Source: Actinomycetota bacterium
Lineage (GTDB): Bacteria > Actinomycetota > Acidimicrobiia > Acidimicrobiales > JAHWLA01
Assembly (NCBI GenBank): GCA_019347595.1
Contig: JAHWLA010000025.1
Span: forward strand, 1-17,356
Direction of reading: 5' to 3'
Length of the DNA stretch: 17,356 nucleotides
Of the stretch, positions 13,404-17,356 are shown one piece after another (position 1 is the first letter of the stretch; each line of letters begins with the position of its first letter). The notes under the pieces were generated by a model. That model did no database searches and had not been told where the DNA came from. It saw only the letters and a list, made by a program, of their open reading frames with translations. A program made the position numbers and the translations under genes.

Positions 13404-15011
13404 TTACTGCCCGCCGCCGATGAGGCGTCGGAGATCTTGTTCGTTGGCGCAGCGCTCCAAGGCGGTCTCCAGGGAGATCTTCCCGGCCTTGACGAGGTTG
13501 GCCAACGACATGTCCATGGTCTGCATGCCGAACTTCCCGCCTGCCTGCATGGCGGAGTAGATCTGGTGGGTCTTGCCCTCACGGATGAGGTTGCGGACCG
13601 CAGGCGTCGCCACCAGCACCTCCGAGCACACCACTCGGCCGTGGCCGCCCGGCGTCGGGACCAACTGCTGGGTCACGATGCCCTGGAGCGACGCGGCGAG
13701 CTGCACCCGCACCTGCTGCTGCTGGTGCGCCGGGAACACGTCGATGACGCGGTCCACGGACTGCGGGGCGTCCTGGGTGTGGAGGGTGGCGAACACCAGG
13801 TGGCCGGTCTCCGCCGCGGTGAGCGCGGTGGAGATCGTCTCCAGGTCGCGCATCTCACCCACGAGGATGACGTCGGGATCCTGGCGCAGGACGTGCTTGA
13901 GCGCGGCGGCGAAGGAGTAGGTGTCCTCGCCGACCTCGCGCTGGTTGACGACAGCCGCCTTGTGCTGGTGGAGGAACTCGATGGGGTCCTCGACCGTCAT
14001 GATGTGGCACGCCTTGTGGGCGTTGATGACGTCGATCATCGACGCCAGGGTCGTCGACTTGCCCGAGCCGGTGGGGCCGGTCACCAGGATCAGCCCTCGG
14101 GGCAGTCCGGCGAACTGGAGCACCGCGGGCGGCAGCCCCAGCAGGTCGAAGGGCACGACCTCGGACGGGATGACTCGCATGACCGAGCCGACCGAGTCGC
14201 GCTGGAGGAAGACGTTGACGCGGAACCGCCCCATCCCGGGGATGGAGTGCGAGGTGTCGAGCTCGAGATCGTTCTCGAACCGCTCCCGCTGCTTCTGCGT
14301 GAGGATGGCGTAGATCATCCGCCGGATCTCCGACGGCGTGAGCACCGGGAACTCGGTCAGGTGCTTGATCTCGCCGTGCACGCGCACCGCAGGCGGCAGC
14401 CCGGCCGTCATGTGGAGGTCGGAGCCGCCCAGGTCGACGACCCGCTCCAGCAGCTCGTTGACGTGGAGGTCGCTCGCGGCCGCATCGCTGGCCGGGGCCA
14501 ACGCGGTCGGCGCCGCGGCGCCCGCGTCGATGGAGATCTCGATGTCGCCGTCGCCGGCCGGCGCACCGGCCGCGGGGCCGCTGCCGTACATGGCGGCGAT
14601 GATGCGTTCGAGCTCGCTGCGCACGGCGATGGCGGGCAGCACGGTCCAGCTCGTGGCCTTCTCGATGTCGGCCACCGCTTGCCGGTCGCTGGGATCGACC
14701 ATGGCGACCAACAGGTCGCTGCCTTCCAGGTCGACGGCCACGGCGAGGTGGCCCCGAGCCAGGTCGGCGGGGATCAGCGAGTCGAGGGTCGGGTTGACGG
14801 CGGTGTGGTCGAAGTCGACGAAGCGGAGCCCGACCTGCGCGGCCACCGCGGCCACCAGGTCCTTCTCCCCCACGAGGCCCTCGGCCATGAGCAGCTTCGA
14901 GAGCGGGACGCGCTCACGCTGCTCGCGGTCGAGGAGAGCCTCCAGTACGTCACGGGAGAGCACTTTCCGTTCGACGAGGAACTCGCCCAGTCTGCGCGAT
15001 GCGGCCTGCAT
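13404..15011 (-). CDS. pilT: PilT retraction ATPase with N-terminal MshEN-like domain
   Basis: The C-terminal 350 residues are a complete PilT hexameric ATPase: Walker A GPTGSGKS (312-319), the Asp box ending in TVEDPIE (339-345), Walker B VILVGEMRD (381-389), the His box HLVFATLHTQDA (404-415) and the AVRNLIREGK motif (471-480) characteristic of PilT. It powers disassembly of the fibre. Unusually for PilT (normally ~345 residues) there is an N-terminal domain (7-140) that starts with two 24-residue MshEN motifs, RLGEFLVERKVLSRD... (7-30) and PLSKLLMAEGLVGEK... (36-59), separated by five residues. An Ala/Gly/Asp-rich linker (142-185) joins the halves. MshEN domains bind c-di-GMP in some assembly ATPases. 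The four zinc cysteines of PilB are absent. The gene lies 54 bases after pilB. Confidence 0.93.
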   Translation of the reverse strand: MQAASRRLGEFLVERKVLSRDVLEALLDREQRERVPLSKLLMAEGLVGEKDLVAAVAAQVGLRFVDFDHTAVNPTLDSLIPADLARGHLAVAVDLEGSDLLVAMVDPSDRQAVADIEKATSWTVLPAIAVRSELERIIAAMYGSGPAAGAPAGDGDIEISIDAGAAAPTALAPASDAAASDLHVNELLERVVDLGGSDLHMTAGLPPAVRVHGEIKHLTEFPVLTPSEIRRMIYAILTQKQRERFENDLELDTSHSIPGMGRFRVNVFLQRDSVGSVMRVIPSEVVPFDLLGLPPAVLQFAGLPRGLILVTGPTGSGKSTTLASMIDVINAHKACHIMTVEDPIEFLHQHKAAVVNQREVGEDTYSFAAALKHVLRQDPDVILVGEMRDLETISTALTAAETGHLVFATLHTQDAPQSVDRVIDVFPAHQQQQVRVQLAASLQGIVTQQLVPTPGGHGRVVCSEVLVATPAVRNLIREGKTHQIYSAMQAGGKFGMQTMDMSLANLVKAGKISLETALERCANEQDLRRLIGGGQ

Positions 15012-15065
15012 GAACTGATGTATCGGCGCGCTCGGGGACCGGCCTGAGCGGGGAATTCGCGCTGG

Positions 15066-16742
15066 TCAGGCGACGACGCGGAGGATTTCCTCGATGGAGG
15101 TCATACCGCGCCGCACGTGGGTCAACCCGGCCTGGCGCAGCGTGAGCATCCCTTGGGCGATCGCCATCTTCTTGATGTCCTCGGAGTGTTCGCGCTCGAC
15201 GATCAGGCGCTCGACCTCCTCGGTCACGGTCATGACCTCGTGGATGGCGAAACGGCCGTGGTAGCCGGTCTTTCCGCAGGACGAGCAGCCGACCGGACGG
15301 AACAGCTCGGGCGGCTCGCCTTCGCCTTCCAGGTCCCAACCCGCCGTCTGGAGCTCGCTCAGCGTCGGCCGGTACGGCTCCTTGCACTTCTCGCAGAGGC
15401 GACGGGCCAGGCGCTGGGCCACGATGCAGTCCAGGGCGCTGGCCACGAGGAACGGCTCTACCCCCATCTCCACCAACCGGGTCGGCGTCGTGGCGGCGTC
15501 GTTGGTGTGGAGCGTCGACAGCACCATATGGCCGGTGAGCGCGGCCTCGATGGCAATCGTCGCCGTCTCCTTGTCGCGGATCTCGCCCACGAGCACGATG
15601 TCGGGGTCGGAGCGCAGGATGGACCGCAGGGCGGCGGCGAAGGTCATGCCCGCCTTGTTGTTCACCTGCACCTGGTTGATGCCGACCAGGCGGTACTCCA
15701 CGGGGTCCTCGACGGTGATGACGTTCTTGGCCTCGTCGTTGAGGATGTTCAGGGTGGCGTAGAGCGTGGTCGACTTGCCCGAGCCGGTGGGCCCGGTGAC
15801 CAGGATGGTTCCGTAGGGCTTGCGGAAGGACTTCTCGAAACGCTCCATGTTGGCGTCGAGGAAGCCGAGGTCGCTGAGCTTCAGCAGCGCCGTGGACTTG
15901 TCCAGGATCCGCATGACGATCTTCTCGCCGTACACGGTGGGCAGGGTCGCCACCCGCAGGTCGACCTGCTTGCCCTGGAGTGTCACCGACACCCGGCCGT
16001 CCTGGGGGACGCGCCGTTCGGCGATGTTGATGTCGGCCATGATCTTGAGCCGGGAGATGATGCCGCTCTGGATCGACTTGTGCGGCCGCATCACCTCGTG
16101 GAGCACCCCGTCGATTCGGTAGCGCACCCGCAGGTCGCGTTCGGCGGGCTCGATGTGGATGTCGGAGGCGCGGTCGTTGACCGCCTGGGTGATCAAGAGG
16201 TTGACCAGCTTGACGATGGGGGCGTCCTCGACGACCTCCCGGATGTTGGTGATGTCGTCGGCTTCGTCGAACTCGCTGGCCGCCTGGGCCGAGATGTCCT
16301 CGGCCTCGTTGTCCATCCGGTTGTGCTTGTCGATGGCGGCCATGACGGCCGCCGGCGTGGTGACGACGACCTTGATCTCGCTCTTGGTGATGGTGCGGAT
16401 GTCGTCGACGGCGAACACGTTGCCGGGGTCGGCCATGGCCAGCACCAGCCGGCCCTCGTCCCACCCGATGGGCAGGGCCTGGTAGCGGCGGGCCAGGGCG
16501 TCGCTGATGAGCCCGGCGGCGCTGCTGTCGATGTGGGCCTCGTCGAGATCGACGAACTCGAGGCCGAGCTGGCCCGCCAGCACGGAGACCAGGTCCGCTT
16601 CCTTGAGCAGTCTGTTGTCGATGAGGATGCGGCCCAACGACTTGCTGGTGGCAGCCTGCTCCGCGATGGCAGCGTCCAACTGCTCCTGGGTGAGGAGCTT
16701 GCTTGCCACGAGCAGTGCGCCGAGCTGGTTCTCTTCCGACAT
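15066..16742 (-). CDS. pilB: PilB extension ATPase
   Basis: The 558-residue protein has the full PilB/GspE layout: two 24-residue MshEN motifs at 6-29 (QLGALLVASKLLTQE...) and 35-58 (SLGRILIDNRLLKEA...), the N2 domain (about 165-300, with ASDIHIEP and VRYRIDG), Walker A GPTGSGKS (317-324), an Asp box with TVEDPVEY (343-350), Walker B IVLVGEIRDKET (382-393), the His box HMVLSTLHTNDA (405-416) and the zinc knuckle Cys450/453 with Cys486/489. It hydrolyses ATP to drive fibre assembly through PilC. The first residue of both MshEN motifs is Gln or Ser, not Arg, so c-di-GMP binding is uncertain. Translation starts at ATG 16742 with a weak TAGG upstream, 83 bases after the Ala/Pro/Glu-rich gene. Confidence 0.96.
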   Translation of the reverse strand: MSEENQLGALLVASKLLTQEQLDAAIAEQAATSKSLGRILIDNRLLKEADLVSVLAGQLGLEFVDLDEAHIDSSAAGLISDALARRYQALPIGWDEGRLVLAMADPGNVFAVDDIRTITKSEIKVVVTTPAAVMAAIDKHNRMDNEAEDISAQAASEFDEADDITNIREVVEDAPIVKLVNLLITQAVNDRASDIHIEPAERDLRVRYRIDGVLHEVMRPHKSIQSGIISRLKIMADINIAERRVPQDGRVSVTLQGKQVDLRVATLPTVYGEKIVMRILDKSTALLKLSDLGFLDANMERFEKSFRKPYGTILVTGPTGSGKSTTLYATLNILNDEAKNVITVEDPVEYRLVGINQVQVNNKAGMTFAAALRSILRSDPDIVLVGEIRDKETATIAIEAALTGHMVLSTLHTNDAATTPTRLVEMGVEPFLVASALDCIVAQRLARRLCEKCKEPYRPTLSELQTAGWDLEGEGEPPELFRPVGCSSCGKTGYHGRFAIHEVMTVTEEVERLIVEREHSEDIKKMAIAQGMLTLRQAGLTHVRRGMTSIEEILRVVA

Positions 16743-16825
16743 AGGGCCTACGTCTCAGATCGGCACGCGCGTACCGGTTTCAAGAGGGAATTCTGCCACC
16801 CGAGGCGGGTCGGCAATCCTGCCCC

Positions 16826-17356
16826 TCAGGTACGGACCGAGGACAGGAACTTGAGCAGGAGCCCTCGGTTGATGGGCTCCTCGCCCTCGGCCGCGGCGTC
16901 GGGGGCGGCGGCCACCGGCGGAGCAGGCGGCTCGTCGGCTGCGGGCGTCTCGGCTGCGGGCGTCTCGGCTGCGGGCGCCTCGGCTGCGGGCGCCTCGGAG
17001 GCGACAGGCGTCGGCTCGGCCACGGGGGCGGGAGCGGGCTCGGTGGTCGCCGACTCCAGCGCCGCCACCTGGCGCACCAGCTCGTCGGCTTCGCCGGGCG
17101 AGGGCGCCTCGGCGGCATCGTGGCGACGGACGTCGGGCTTCAGCCCGGCCTCGAGGACGGCTGCCGAGGCGGCCGGGGTGCTCGTCAGCGCCTCGATCTT
17201 GGTTCGCGCCGGGGTGGGCTCGGGCTCGACCACGAGGGCTTCGACGCGCACCTCGACGCGGTCTGGCGCGGGCTCGGACGCGGGCTCGGGTTCGGATTCG
17301 GGTGCCTCCGCCACAACCTCGGGCTCGGGCTCGGGTGCGGGCTCGGGTGCTTCCGG
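16826..17356 (-). CDS. Ala/Pro/Glu-rich protein of unknown function, C-terminal part
   Basis: The frame is open to the window edge, so at least 176 residues are read and the true start probably lies outside. A GTG at 17314 is possible but sits inside a continuing Pro-Glu repeat. The protein is low in complexity: PE/PA-rich stretches, AETPA repeats (coded by 17-18 bp units at about 16930-17000), a short region with helix potential (GEADELVRQVAALES) and a more ordinary tail, EEPINRGLLLKFLSSVRT. No membrane helix or signal peptide is visible in this part. It is upstream of and co-directional with pilB with an 83-base gap, so a role around the pilus motors is possible. I do not recognise it. The PE-rich region may be a spacer with the tail as a binding peptide. 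Confidence 0.6.
   Translation of the reverse strand, partial: PEAPEPAPEPEPEVVAEAPESEPEPASEPAPDRVEVRVEALVVEPEPTPARTKIEALTSTPAASAAVLEAGLKPDVRRHDAAEAPSPGEADELVRQVAALESATTEPAPAPVAEPTPVASEAPAAEAPAAETPAAETPAADEPPAPPVAAAPDAAAEGEEPINRGLLLKFLSSVRT

Noticed and set aside
14950..16464. Large minus-strand open frame (504 codons) overlapping pilB
   Set aside because: It is a shifted frame of pilB with low-complexity Arg/His/Gly composition, while the pilB frame has all ATPase motifs.
16743..16825. Possible promoter before pilB (TTGAAA)
   Set aside because: No acceptable -10 lies 16-18 bases downstream. pilB may be transcribed from a promoter outside the window.
1..17356. tRNA, rRNA, insertion sequences or CRISPR arrays
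   Set aside because: None seen on either strand. Coding density leaves only short gaps, the longest about 264 bases (11226-11489, the pilA leader).

Overview
The window is high-GC DNA in which every credible gene lies on the minus strand, so transcription runs from base 17356 towards base 1. It holds a nearly complete type IV pilus (T4P) locus followed directly by shikimate-pathway genes. There is no pilQ secretin or pilF pilotin, AroC is of the long type, and GTG starts and ATGA start/stop overlaps are common. Together these suggest a monoderm, high-GC actinobacterium. Class Acidimicrobiia is my best guess, but it is an inference from gene content and not a phylogenetic result.

Reading in the direction of transcription: (a) 17356-16826 is the end of an Ala/Pro/Glu-rich protein of unknown function. 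(b) 16742-12174 encodes the motors and platform: pilB (extension ATPase), pilT (retraction ATPase with an extra N-terminal MshEN-type domain) and pilC, closed by a perfect 12-bp hairpin. (c) 12032-11490 is a pilin paralogue. (d) 11400-10692 is the main pilin pilA, preceded by a 190-nt leader containing what looks like a GEMM-I (cyclic di-GMP class I) riboswitch and followed by a perfect 13-bp GNRA-loop hairpin. (e) 10612-9839 is the prepilin peptidase pilD. (f) 9794-6421 is a coupled operon with its own sigma-70-like promoter: a small excisionase/BldC-like DNA-binding protein, a fused pilM-pilN, pilO and a PilP-like protein, ending in a hairpin. (g) 6341-2790 encodes three minor-pilin-like proteins of PilV, PilW and PilX type. 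(h) 2741-1 is aroC-aroK-aroB-aroQ, with aroQ cut by the window edge.

PilD would trim the five prepilins. The PilMN-PilO-PilP-like proteins form the inner-membrane alignment complex, PilC is the platform, and PilB and PilT drive extension and retraction. The PilV/W/X set probably primes or caps the fibre. The most interesting theme is possible cyclic-dinucleotide control at two levels: an aptamer in the pilA leader, and 24-5-24 tandem MshEN motifs at the N-termini of both PilB and PilT. The riboswitch was found by eye from conserved segments and pairing. Its ligand (c-di-GMP or cGAMP) and its mechanism are not settled.
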